Positions 25,561 through 38,010 of a DNA stretch of 64,000 nt are shown piece by piece. The position numbers and the translations under genes are program-made. This stretch comes from Chrysomallon squamiferum (taxonomy: Eukaryota; Mollusca; Gastropoda; Neomphalida; Peltospiridae). A model generated the notes under the pieces. That model saw only the letters and a list, made by a program, of their open reading frames with translations, was not told the DNA's origin and did not search any database. Position 1 is the first letter of the stretch; each line of letters begins with the position of its first letter. The stretch is from NCBI GenBank assembly GCA_012295275.1, contig CM022665.1, forward strand, positions 46,471,595 to 46,535,594. The letters are read 5' to 3'.

Positions 25561-25830
25561 CGGCTAATATTTGAACTAAAACGTCAAAAATAAAAATTAA
25601 ATTAAAAAATGGCAGATTAATTTTTGTACCAATATTTTTATCGCCACTAACTCCGGCTAAGCTTTGAACTAAAACGTCAAAACAAAAAATGGCAGATTAT
25701 TTTTGTACCAATATTTTTATCGCCACTAACTCCGGCTAAGTTTTGAACTAAAACGTCAAATTTTTTTGTTTTAAATAAATGGCAGATTATTTTTGTTCCA
25801 ACATTTTTAACGCCACTAACTCCCACACCA
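25559..25830 (+). repeat. Minisatellite of about 80-93 bp, three units
   Basis: Units begin TTGAACTAAAACGTCAAA at 25571, 25664 and 25743 and share ATGGCAGATTA, TTTTTGT(A/T)CCAA and CGCCACTAACTCC. Length differences come from AT-rich segments between the conserved blocks. Confidence 0.9.
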
Positions 25831-26258
25831 TTTTTTTGTAAATTTTTTTGTTTTATTCAAATAAAACGTCCAGTATCGGATAAATTGAATTTTAAACAAG
25901 CGATGTTATATATCTGTGGCAAAAATACGTGACCAGCTTATAACACCAGTTATCAGTGACACTGCAAAACGTAATTTTCCTCTACATTTACTTAAATGAT
26001 AACGTAAAATAAATCAAGTGTAAACAAACTGATTACATACCTGTCTGAAAAGAATTACATAATTAAACAGCCTTATGTCAAACCAATAAATGAGAAATCA
26101 AAATCCGTGTTGAAATCAGTTAAAGAAAAAAATGTACTCTTTATTTTCTACTTAGGATCCGAAAATGCAATGTATCATTATGTGTCCAAATGTACATCTT
26201 TATACAGTTAACATAAAAATTGATATCCCTATAATTTAATTTATTATTTTCCCTGTAT

Positions 26259-26293
<35 letters not shown>

Positions 26294-26593
26294 TGTGTCT
26301 GTGTGTGTACTTGTTTTCATGTGTGAATGAACACAATTTTCTTCTTTTCATCGACGAATTCAAAAATAAAGAAGGTTCATGACTTCATATCCCCAGCAAA
26401 AAATGGATTTAAAAAAATATATATATTACAAAAAAAAAAAAAAAAAAAATATTAATACTCGTATTAAAAAAGAATTTTCAAAATCATAATCTAAACCACT
26501 GGGCATAACCCCCTCCCTTTCCCCCAACAAAATCACGGTGAGTGTAAATATTAGCTAAGCACAACAAATCACGTAATCAACTGTGCAGCATAA

Positions 26594-26625
<32 letters not shown>

Positions 26626-26670
26626 CACAAATCAAAATAAAGTGATGTACTGCCACGATTAAGATATATT
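25831..26670. other. AT-rich spacer with GT and homopolymer tracts
   Basis: GT run at about 26262-26292, poly-A at about 26432-26449 and poly-T at 26599-26625. No gene is seen. Confidence 0.7.
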
Positions 26671-26675
26671 ACATA

Positions 26676-26790
26676 ATTTTGGCCGGGTGCCACAACCTGG
26701 GATCGATCCTAATACCTCTAGCACAAAAGTGATAATTTCAGATTATTACAACAGATAGATAAGTGGGAAGCGCCTGCAAGGCTGCATATA
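26676..26790 (-). mobile_element. Possible tRNA-derived SINE fragment
   Basis: On the minus strand GGATCGATCCC (26699-26709) resembles a Pol III B box and is followed by GTGGCACCCGGCCAAA, similar to the post-tRNA segment of molluscan, especially cephalopod, SINEs. The A box is not clear. This is a diverged or truncated copy at best. Confidence 0.3.
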
Positions 26791-26982
26791 TATTATACTA
26801 AGAGATTCATAGAGCTTGTCGTTTCCAACAATTCAGTACGTTGTAATCAATAGCACCGACCAATGGTAATTTTTCTCTTTCGTTTTAAGTGCGACAAACA
26901 TATTTGTTGGGCAAAACGCCTCATTTCGTTCAGGCCTTCTTTGAACAAGGCTAGGATTGTTGTGAAGATATACACCAATAAG

Positions 26983-27245
26983 TAGAAGAAGAAGAAGAAG
27001 AACAACAACAACAACAACAATAATGATAATAAAGATAATAATAAGTAATAATAATAATAACAATAATAGCAACAACAATAACGACAACAACAATGTCGAG
27101 AACAACAACAACGACGACGACAACTACAACAACAACAACAGTAACAACAACAAGATTAATATTAATAAAGATAATGATAATAGCAAGTAATAATAATAAC
27201 AATAACGAGAAGAACAATAACAATAATAATAATAATAAATAAATA
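26983..27245. repeat. (AAG)n/(AAC)n/(AAT)n compound microsatellite
   Basis: Purine-rich triplets on plus. Minus frames reading poly-Leu/Val/Ile are artefacts. Confidence 0.95.
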
Positions 27246-27562
27246 AAATTCACATTTTAAATTTTTTTTCTTTCATTGCAAAGATGATTTAATTAATTTG
27301 TAATCTGGTATTTGCATTTTCTTCTCAAAAGTACATGATGATGATTTCTGATGTTCGACGACGTTGATACTCTACTACCGCGACAACAGCCTAACGTTAC
27401 TGTGTGTAACAGAGACACCAGTAATTTATATTGATTTACGAAAAAAAAAAGAAAAAAAAAGACGCGTGGTAAAGGAAAATTAAATTACCACTTACTGCAA
27501 ATCGTAACGAAATTCATACTAGGTACTGGAGTTACCCGAGTATGTCGCTAGAATGAAGCCAT

Positions 27563-27645
27563 ATATTATTATTTTATTATTATTGTTATTATTATTATTA
27601 TTAATATTATTATTATTATTGTTGTTGTTGTTGTTGTTTTTAGTA
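27563..27645. repeat. (TTA)n then (TTG)n
   Basis: Short TTA and TTG triplet runs. Confidence 0.95.
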
Positions 27646-27779
27646 TTACAAAAGAATTTCTTTATCTGTCAATATATCAATAAAATAACTGATTAATTAA
27701 GTTACCAAGACCATATTACAAAACTTGAATAAAAGTTAAACAGTAAAAAATGTGTATCAATGAACAGAAATGAGTGTAA

Positions 27780-28345
27780 ATAACAATAACAACAAAAGCA
27801 ATATTGTAGAAGTAGTACAAATAATAATAACAGTAGTCGTAATAATAATAGTAGAAGTAGTAGTTCTAGTAGTAGTAGTTGTAGTTCTTGCTGCAGCAGT
27901 AGTAGTAATCATATTTAAATAATAGTAGTAGTAGTAGTAGTAGTAATAAAATAATAATAATAGTAGTTATAGTAGTTGTTGTATTAGTGGTAGTAGCAGT
28001 AGTAGTAGTAATAATAATAATAATAATAATAGTAGTAGTAGTAGTAGTAGTAATACACAAAAATAATAGAAGTTATAGTAGTAGTTGTATTAGTGGTAGT
28101 AGCAGTAGTAGTAGTAATAATAAGATTAATAATAGTAGTAGTAATATTACTACTACTACTATTACTACAACTACTACATCTACTACTAATGATAATGATG
28201 ATGAAAATTGTTGTTGTTGAAGCAGTAATAATAACACCAGTTATAGTAGTAGCAACAACAAATGTAGCACTAACAGCAGCAGTAGTAGTAGTAGCAGCAG
28301 CATTAGTAGTAGTAGTAGTAATAGTTGTAATAACAGTAACAATAA
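27780..28345. repeat. Large imperfect (TAG)n/(AAT)n triplet block
   Basis: About 560 bp of TAG, AAT and ACT triplets. Two internal segments (about 27955-28020 and 28070-28130) share TAGTTGT(A)TTAGTGGTAG and look like an internal duplication. Confidence 0.93.
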
Positions 28346-28479
28346 ATAACAACTCGTTAACTCACCAGTCTGCTGAACCGAAACCTGTGAACCACGAGTA
28401 AAAACATCCAAATTACACTGATAACAATAAACTCTGCGGCGGAATCACACACTCACTCACTCACTCACTCAATCTACTC

Positions 28480-28860
28480 CACAGCCGTTGTCGTTGTCGT
28501 CGTCGGAAAACGTCGCCGTGTTGCGGTGTGCTGACGTCCAGTAACGACACCAATAATGACGTACGTCCTTCCAAAAAAACGCGGCGTCTTTATGTGATGA
28601 ACAGCGAGAGTTGTAAAGAACAAAACGTTACGCACACGTGGAACTGTTCGGAAGAACCGGAGAGAAGCGAATCACTGGCGTTCGTTAACAAGAGAGAGAA
28701 CGCGACCGACTCGAGCCGATGTCGAGAAACGAAAATCAAGAAGCTTTTCTTTTTGTCCACGTGCACAAGGAATCAATGGACGCTGGGAGGCGCGAGAGAG
28801 GTCTCGGGTAAGAGTTCTTCTGCACTCTCGTTCAGCGAGATCTGAACAGATTCCTTGCAT
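28480..28860 (+). promoter_or_regulatory. CpG-rich island containing a candidate first exon
   Basis: This island is rich in CpG and has TGACGTCC, AATGACGTACG and CACGTG-type sites. Within it, an ATG frame (28597-28807) ends at a donor-like GTAAGAG. The combination resembles a promoter plus first exon on the plus strand. No family match. Confidence 0.3.
28597..28807 (+). CDS. Candidate first coding exon, unknown protein
   Basis: ATG at 28597 opens a 70-codon frame (start MNSESCKEQNVTHTWNC) that reaches a donor-like G-GTAAGAG at 28808. The peptide is polar, with Ser, Glu, Arg and Lys, and has no signal peptide or recognised domain. It is not low-complexity. Read through, the same frame would stop at about 28845. 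Evidence is positional only. Confidence 0.2.
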
Positions 28861-29008
28861 TCACACACACACACAGCGAGAGAGAGAGAGAGAGCGATAT
28901 TAATAACACGTTTTTTAGTTTTTTGTCGCACTTAATACGAAATTACTGTTGTTATGTAATAACCTAATAAGGATGAAATAGTTTGTTGTTTGAAATAGTT
29001 TGAAGGTT

Positions 29009-29075
<67 letters not shown>

Positions 29076-29290
29076 TTAATAACACGTTTTTAGTTTTTTT
29101 GAGGGCACTTTATAGGGAAATTACTGTTGTTACGTAATAACCTAGAGAGAAGGATGAAAGAGTTTGATTGTTGTTGAAGGTTGATCAGAGAGAGAGAGAG
29201 GGGGTTTTTAAAACGAAAACTGTTGTTATGTAATAAAAATGGATGAAAAAAAAGTTTTTTGTTGTTGAAGGTTGATCAACGTATTGGGGA
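28861..29290 (+). repeat. Nested tandem repeat carrying CA/GA microsatellites, three copies
   Basis: Copies share GATATTAATAACACGTTTT, AAATTACTGTTGTTATGTAATAA and GTTGTTGAAGGTTGATCA phrases. Offsets are about 176-178 bp between copies 1 and 2 and about 96 bp between 2 and 3, which has lost the first part. CA and GA tracts sit at the copy junctions. Confidence 0.85.
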
Positions 29291-29358
29291 AAATTTTCGT
29301 TAAAAGGGATAAAAATATTTGGTCATGACGAATCGACGTTTTTATGAAAAAGGTATAG

Positions 29359-31080
<1,722 letters not shown>

Positions 31081-31084
31081 ATAT

Positions 31085-31578
31085 CAACAGCAGCAGCAGT
31101 AGCAGCAGCAACAATAGCAACAACAACAGCAGCAATTATAATAATAGTAAGAATGCTGAAGATTGTGTAGATGTAGTAATAGTTGATGTAGCAGAAGCAG
31201 TAGTAGTAGCTGCCGTAATAATAGTAGTTGTAGTACTGGTAGTAATAGTAGTTGTAGTACTGGTGGTGATATAGTAGTAATAGAAATAGTAACAGTGGTT
31301 AGACTAACAGTAGTAGTAGACGTAATAGTAGTAGTAGTTGTAGTAGTAGTAATGACAGAAGTATTTTTAGTAGCAGTAGAAGTAATAGTGGAAGTAGTAG
31401 TAGTTTGTATCTGTAGTAGTGCCAGTGGTTGGAATGGTAGTTTCGTAGTAGTAGTAGTAGTAGTAGTAGTAGTAATAGTAGTGGGAGTCATAATTATAAT
31501 GGTAGTAGTGGTGCCAGAATTAGTTGTATTAACAGAAGTAGTAGAAGCAGTGATATTGGTATAATAATAGTCGCAGCT

Positions 31579-31631
<53 letters not shown>

Positions 31632-31640
31632 TGTTGTAAT
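31085..31640. repeat. (CAG/CAA)n to (TAG)n triplet block
   Basis: CAG/CAA triplets, then imperfect TAG/GTA triplets, ending in pure TAG at about 31576-31632. Val/Thr-rich frames are artefacts. Confidence 0.95.
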
Positions 31641-31879
31641 TTTGTTATATTGAATGTATACGTTCACTGATCATTTATACTTTATATCGACTTGTTGACA
31701 TTCAAACAGAAGTGTGGATTAACAATACACGTTCTGGTTGCTCTGTTTGTTATAAGAGATTCTTAAAATAAACACCATTGATTAATACACGCGATACACT
31801 CGTACACCTCAAAGGTCATTTTTATGTAGGTACACAGATCGTGTCACCTATAATAAAATATGTGTGTCAGAAAACAACA

Positions 31880-32240
31880 AAAAAAAAGACGGCCAACCCG
31901 AACGTTATTTAATTAAAGGTGCTTTGTTTTCACTGCGGAACGAGCAACGTCATTCGCCGGAAGTGCTCTCGGTGACGTTCGGTTTATGTCAACTGGGATC
32001 TATCGCCGTTCGCCATCTTTCTTTTGTTAACTGTGTCGTCTGTCGGAGAAAGCGTTTTATTTTCTTAAACGCGGTTGTTGAGGGAAGCTCACAGATCGTG
32101 TTGTCTGAGTAAACAGACAGTGGCAGTGTCGCACAATCTAACTAATTGAACTTACGTGTCGCGTTAATAACCGCGCGCAGACGTAACACTGAAATCGTAT
32201 TCGTATTTATTTGTTCTCAGGTAGAGAAGCACAAGAAAAG
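31880..32240. promoter_or_regulatory. Housekeeping-type promoter motifs: ETS and YY1
   Basis: CCGGAAGTG at 31957-31965 matches the GABP/ETS consensus. CGCCATCTT at 32011-32019 is YY1 AAGATGGCG on the minus strand. Both are typical of TATA-less CpG promoters, and YY1 orientation would favour minus-strand transcription. The minus ATG in the YY1 site opens only a 10-codon frame. Confidence 0.35.
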
Positions 32241-32404
32241 GTTGCATCAAAGACGAGAACACTGGGTTTTTTCTTCAGTCAAAAAGCAACGGTTTGGTTG
32301 GTTTCTCTTCTGTTTTAAAAGAAAATATATATAAAAAACAAACACGCAGTAAATTCACTGCAGTGAAAATCGATTCGTTTGTCCCTTGCATCTTACTCAG
32401 ACGC

Positions 32405-32549
<145 letters not shown>

Positions 32550-32819
32550 CACAGCACAAATATTGTGTGAGGTTTCTGAACAAGTCGCAGAGGAATAAAA
32601 AAAAAAAACGCGTCTAAGAAGTTTCAAACGTGATTATCAAAGTCTTGTCTGTCTGAGCGGATAAATTTACGAATTTTATTTTTATCTCGAAATATTAAAT
32701 TTGTTTCACGAATTGACATCAGAGCTGACTTAGTTTTGCGTCACTGCTTCAGTTTCAGTTTGAGAGAAAAAAAGAAATGGAAGAAGAAAAAAAAAGGGAA
32801 AGAAAATGGGTTATTTGGA

Positions 32820-33000
32820 TCTTTGATCTTTTATTTATTTCGTTTATTTATTTATTTATTTATTTATTTTATTATTATTATTACTAATATTTTTCTTGAC
32901 CCTTCGTTTGCTTTTAATTTTTAACTTTTTTTTATTTATTAAATACTTTGCTTTTTTAATATTTATTTTGCTTTTTTATTTATTTATTTTATTCTTCTCT
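32820..33000. repeat. (TTTA)n and T-rich
   Basis: TTTA runs at about 32829-32868 and a second, less regular set up to 32995. Confidence 0.93.
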
Positions 33001-33570
33001 ATTAATTGGATTTTTAAAACAGACACAGATGCGTTTCATGAACTGCCCAAACTGATTTCACAACGACAATCAGACCAGTCACAGAAACTATTCCTTTTAA
33101 ATCGAAATACTGTTAAACCGAACACATTTAACACAACTACTTATTTCCACTCCTTATACCCAATCTCCCAAATAAAACAAGTCTGACCATTATAACCAGG
33201 AACTGTTATGACTCTGTGTGTGTGATAGAGATACCGCAAAGAACAAAACTCTCGTTTTCTAAGTCCACTTTTATGACAAACAGTTAAAAAGAAAAAACCT
33301 TTCATCTCCTAACAGCGTCCTGATCTTTGGAGATACTGTGTTTAATACCGCTTTTAAAATCCCGTGTATTTGGTACCAGATCTTTTTTTTATTATTATTA
33401 TCAAAGATGAGGTCATTTCGGATACTCGCAGACGTTTTAAGACAACTTTTTAAGGGGATGGGTGTATAATGAAGGAGTCAGGACATCGATAAAAGTCGCC
33501 ATCTTTGTGGTTATTATAATTATCAAGATGAAATCAGCTTCATTATGATGAAGTAACCATCAGCAGATGA
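33001..33570. other. Unique spacer
   Basis: Moderately AT-rich unique sequence. No gene or clear repeat. Confidence 0.6.
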
Positions 33571-33576
33571 TGAGGT

Positions 33577-34165
33577 AGACTATAAGCTTCACTGTGAAGA
33601 CATAAGCTACTGATGTAGACTATAAGATTCACTGTGAAGACATAACCTACTGATGTAGATATATAAGATTCACTGTGAAGACATAACCTACTGATGTAGA
33701 TATATAAGATTCACCGTGAAGACATAACCTACTGATGTAGACTATAAGCTTCACCGTGAAGACATAACCTACTGATGTAGACTATAAACTTCACTGTGAA
33801 GACATAACCTACTGATGTAGACCAGAAGCTTCACTGTGAAGACATAACCTACTGATGTAGACTATAAGCTTCACTGTGAAGACATAACCTACTGATGTAG
33901 ACTATAAGCTTCACTGTGAAGACATAACCTACTGATGTAGACTATAAACTTCACTGTGAAGACATAACCTACTGATGTAGACTATAAGTTTCACTGTGAA
34001 GACATAACCTACTGATGTAGACTATAAGATTCACTGTGAAGACATAACCTACTGAGGTAGACTATAAGATTCACTGTGAAGACATAACCTACTGATGTAG
34101 ACTATAAACTTCACTGTGAAGACATAACCTACTGATCTGGACTATAAGATTCATGTGGACATAAA
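33577..34165 (+). repeat. 40-bp minisatellite, about 14 units
   Basis: Unit order is GACATAACCTACTGATGTAG, ACTATAAGCTTCACTGTGAA, with little divergence and two 42-bp variants (GATATATAAG). Every intact unit carries the inverted repeat CTTCAC-T-GTGAAG. The last units are truncated and rearranged. Confidence 0.97.
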
Positions 34166-34179
34166 CTGATGAAGACATA

Positions 34180-34530
34180 ACCTACTGATCTAGACTATCT
34201 GGACAACTGTAACAATTCTCCAGAAGAAGCTGTATGACACAAGAAGTGATCTACAGAGAACAGAATCATTCGCAGTCACTGCAGCCGACTTTGACGCGTT
34301 GTCGACAAGCGAACGAAAAGTACAAGACTACGAAGACATTATTATCGTTCCAAAAATGAAAAAAAAAAAAAAAAAAAAAACAGATTATTGTGACGCAAAC
34401 TGCTGGATTCGTATTTGTCGTGTCAGAGAGTGAATCTGATCAGCTAAACATAATGACGTTTAATTTTAAATAAAAAAAAAAAATGAAGGAAAAAATGACG
34501 TAAATGTTTTCACAGGAAACGTAAACGAAC
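34180..34530. other. Spacer with poly-A
   Basis: Unique sequence with poly-A at about 34360-34380. No gene is seen. Confidence 0.6.
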
Positions 34531-34800
34531 ACGATGACAATGTTTAAAGGCAAAACTATTAATTACCATCAGATGGATTTAAACTTTGATGACTGCCCTC
34601 AGTGCGAGAGTTTTACAAATCGTGTCCTTACACAATGGTGTGTAATTAGGTCTGGTAATAAAACTTTCCTCTGGCCAAAATTATTCGGCGCCCGTTTGTC
34701 GCATCCCGGTAAAACTTTCCATAATGGGTTTTCTCAGCATCGTAATCTTGAAATCCTTCTTTAAATATTGAATGGAAAGCGAACCAGGCAGCCCGTGGAG
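34530..34800. promoter_or_regulatory. Candidate conserved non-coding element
   Basis: About 260 bp of complex sequence with no simple repeats. It has an adjacent homeodomain and E-box pair (ATTAATTACCATCAGATGG), GTAATTAGG and two related GGTAA(TA)AAACTTTCC phrases about 55 bp apart. An open plus frame spans 34534-34764 but is unrecognised and may be incidental. Confidence 0.3.
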
Positions 34801-34875
34801 AATAGAGGATTAAATAAAAATAAGTTGTTAAACGTAACAGTTAGCGTAAGGATAAAAACTAAAAATTCATATTTA

Positions 34876-34882
34876 AATTTTA

Positions 34883-34915
<33 letters not shown>

Positions 34916-34956
34916 CCATTTTACAAAGGTGGTGTCATACAATCAGATTTAAGCTA

Positions 34957-34990
<34 letters not shown>
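34876..34990. repeat. Two poly-T tracts
   Basis: Poly-T at about 34880-34908 and 34961-34988. Confidence 0.96.
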
Positions 34991-34993
<3 letters not shown>

Positions 34994-36460
34994 GGAGAAT
35001 AAAGGAAATATTTTGATTTAATGATAAGCTGAAACAGTTTTGGTGATTTTTACTTGACATTAACACAACCACTAAGATAAAGACAGAAGAAACACGCTGT
35101 CGCCACTACTTTCCGTTTAGCAGCAATGGTTCCTTTATTTGCACCATCCCGTAAACAGTATAAAAAATAATAATAATTACTGTTGGTCTTCCTTGTTTCA
35201 GATAACGTCTCATTGTGTAGATATACCATGTTTAATTTTAGTATTAATGATACGATTGTTAAATAAGAATTTAGAGTTTCTTTACATACGTATCAAAACA
35301 GAGCACAGTATATGAAAAAATACGATATGTAGCTTCATATGAGACCGTATTATATTATGTCATATCACATAATGTTATATCATATTACATAATATATTAT
35401 TTGTATCATATACATCATATTTAGTCGTATTCAAGGTTTATATTACATACATATATTTTAAAGGGGATCCTTAATTTTTTTATTTTTTTTTTTTTTTTCT
35501 TGGTCACCTATCAGTACTGAAAATTTCAATCCCACTTTTTTTTTTCTTTTATTTCAATCCTTTTCTTTTTTTTTTTTTTTTTTTTTTACATTCTTTTTTT
35601 TTTTTTTTAATGAATTCTCTTTTTTTTTTTACAGCTCTGGCTAAAAATCGGTAACATAACTTCGAAAATCATGCGATGATAACGTGAACACAAGAATAAA
35701 AACTTTAACATATTACATCAACGTGTTTATTCAAGTTACCCAGCATGAGAGCACCTTTAGTCGAGGAAAAGAAAATGAGTTATCAAAAAAAAAAAAAAAA
35801 AAAAAAAAAAAGTGAATGAAGCGGAAATGTCGTAAATGTAAGTTAATTACAAAATGAATAGTTGTCTCCCCCTTTTTTTTTCAAAATTCTTCTGAAGAAA
35901 AAAATAAAAGGAAGGAAGGAAGAAGGAAGCGAGAATGAATGAGCGAAAGAAAGAACAGTTCCATAGCATGATTGCATCTTGAAGCAATGAAAAAAAAAAA
36001 AAAAAGGATCATAAAAAAATTATGAGTAGAAGGAAAAAGTCCCATGAATGGTAAGTTATTATTATTATTATTATTTTTTATTTTTTCACTTTTAAAAGTT
36101 AGAGAGAAAAAAATGAAGACGAACGATTTAAAGGAACAGAAAGAAAAACGAACTATATATATATATTTTTTAAATTATTATTAATTTATTTATTTTAATG
36201 ATTTAAGACAAAAATCTGAAAGAAAGAAAGAAAGCAAGAACGAACGAAAGGGGGATACAATAAAAGTAATAAAACAATTGTATTTTCATCTCAGAAAAAA
36301 AAAAAAAAAAAAAGTGAAAGATACAGGAAAGAGAGAGATAGAAAAAAAAAAGACAACATGTGTTGCAGACAAGAAAGAAAGAAAACAATAATTTATTACA
36401 AGTCTTTAATTAAATCGGATTTAAAATAAAAAAATAAAATAAATAAAATAAATAAACGAC
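34991..36460. other. AT-rich spacer, homopolymer-rich
   Basis: Includes ATATCATATTACAT-type repeats at 35330-35420, poly-T blocks at 35470-35632, poly-A at 35787-35811, and A-rich blocks with GAAAG repeats through 36450. No gene is supported. Confidence 0.7.
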
Positions 36461-36464
36461 GACA

Positions 36465-36665
36465 AAAGCATCCATTTTGGTTCGTTCTAACTGAACCAAT
36501 TTCGATCGGAAGGAAAGAAACGGAACGAACGAAATCCTCGCGTGATCAGATGACCTTCACCTTGATGACGGATGACAAAAAGACGAGCTCGACTCCTGAT
36601 TGGATAACGCACAGATTATTAGCTGATTAATTTACCGACGTTCCCTGGGATATGTTTATCATAAG
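36465..36665. promoter_or_regulatory. Motif island with stacked nuclear-receptor half-sites
   Basis: TGACCTTCACCTTGA at 36551-36565 reads TCAAGGTGAAGGTCA on the minus strand: two AAGGTSA half-sites in direct repeat without spacer (DR0). GATTAATTTA, GATTGGATAA and TGTTTATCATAAG follow. This resembles an enhancer; function is inference. Confidence 0.35.
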
Positions 36666-37635
36666 ACAACTATCTCATGAATAAAAAAAAACAGTTCCTT
36701 TTTACTTTTCTGTTTTTTTTTTTTTTAAATATTTTTAAAAGCGAACTACGAAAACACGGGATATCATTTACGTTCTTTTTTTTTTTTTGCGATGACATAC
36801 TGAACCACTTTGAATCAGCAATCTGTTATAAAGGCAACAAGACAAGAAAGTCTGCCACCTTATTGTTGGTTCAGATCTGAAGTCCGGAAGACATCAGGAT
36901 CGCGTCCAGTTACCAACTTCTACCAAAATTACACACCCTAAAAAAAAATGCCAAAAAAAAACCCTAAAAAAACAAGGGTGTTCTAATAGTTTTAAAATTC
37001 TCCAAGTGGAGAGGTGCAAAAAATATTTTTTTTTTTTTTTCTCTTTAACCAGTGTTTCAACATTCCAACAAAAACTTGACTAGAAAGAACAGAATTCTTG
37101 ATTACTGGCACGAGAGAGGTGTGTTCTAGAATGTTCAGTGATCGATTGATTGATCAACAAATGCTTGCTGGACATCATTACATAGATATGGATTTGGGAG
37201 TAAGGAAAAGTCGAATTTTCAGTAGATGTAAACATTTTTAAAACGTCGATCGATCGACTGATTAGCAAATGTTTGCCGGACATCATTACACAGGGAACTC
37301 ATTTTTCTTGACACCGTTGAAAAATATGTCACTGTGAATGAGCGGCTTCGGGTAAAGCATGAAAAATATGAATATTTACATCAAGCGGCAGAGAGCGGTG
37401 CAACAGAGGGACTATAGATTACAAATTATATGATAATCTAGGAAGTGGGAATAACCTCCTGCAAAATCTGAACCACCCGAGAGATTACTCGAAAAATTCA
37501 TTTTGACTGTATTCATTTTGACTGTATGTCACCATTGGAGTAAAGAAAACAGTTATAATAATAACGAAAATAAAATTCTGTGAAAGTTTTAAAACAAAAT
37601 GGTTTGTGATACTGAAAATAGCAATTGTTGATATA
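36666..37635. other. Unique spacer
   Basis: Poly-T tracts at about 36713-36726 and 37029-37040. A pair of related phrases (CAAATGCTTGCTGGACATCATTACA and a variant) at about 37157 and 37265 suggests a duplication of about 108 bp with GATCGATTGATTGAT-type sequence. Confidence 0.55.
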
Positions 37636-37791
37636 ACCCCAGTTATAATCTTGAGATACTGGAAAATGTGATTACAGGTTTGTATTGTTATTATTTCGAT
37701 TATAATCTAGAGATACTAGAAAATGCGATTACAGGTTTGTATGCTTATAATTTAGATTATAATCTAGAGATACTGAAAAGTGTAATTTCGC

Positions 37792-37823
<32 letters not shown>

Positions 37824-38010
37824 CTAGATTACAAACAAGAAATACTGAAAAATATAATTTCACGTGTTTGTTGTGATAATCTAAATTACAGTCTAGACCT
37901 ACGAACAAGTTTAATTTCACGTTTTTGTCGTGATAACCCAGATTACAATCCCAGAGATGCTTAAACGTATAATAATTCAAGTTACAGTTTAGAGACACTC
38001 TGCTACAAAA
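37636..38010 (+). repeat. Degenerate 57-bp minisatellite, about seven units
   Basis: Units start GATTATAATCTAGAGATACT or a diverged form and contain ATTACAGGTTTGT or TAATTTCACGTGTTTGT. Early units carry a GATTATAATC palindrome. A poly-A tract interrupts the third unit at about 37800-37821. Confidence 0.8.

Noticed and set aside
33577-34165. CRISPR-like array
   Set aside because: The units are contiguous 40-bp repeats with no unique spacers, in a eukaryotic context.
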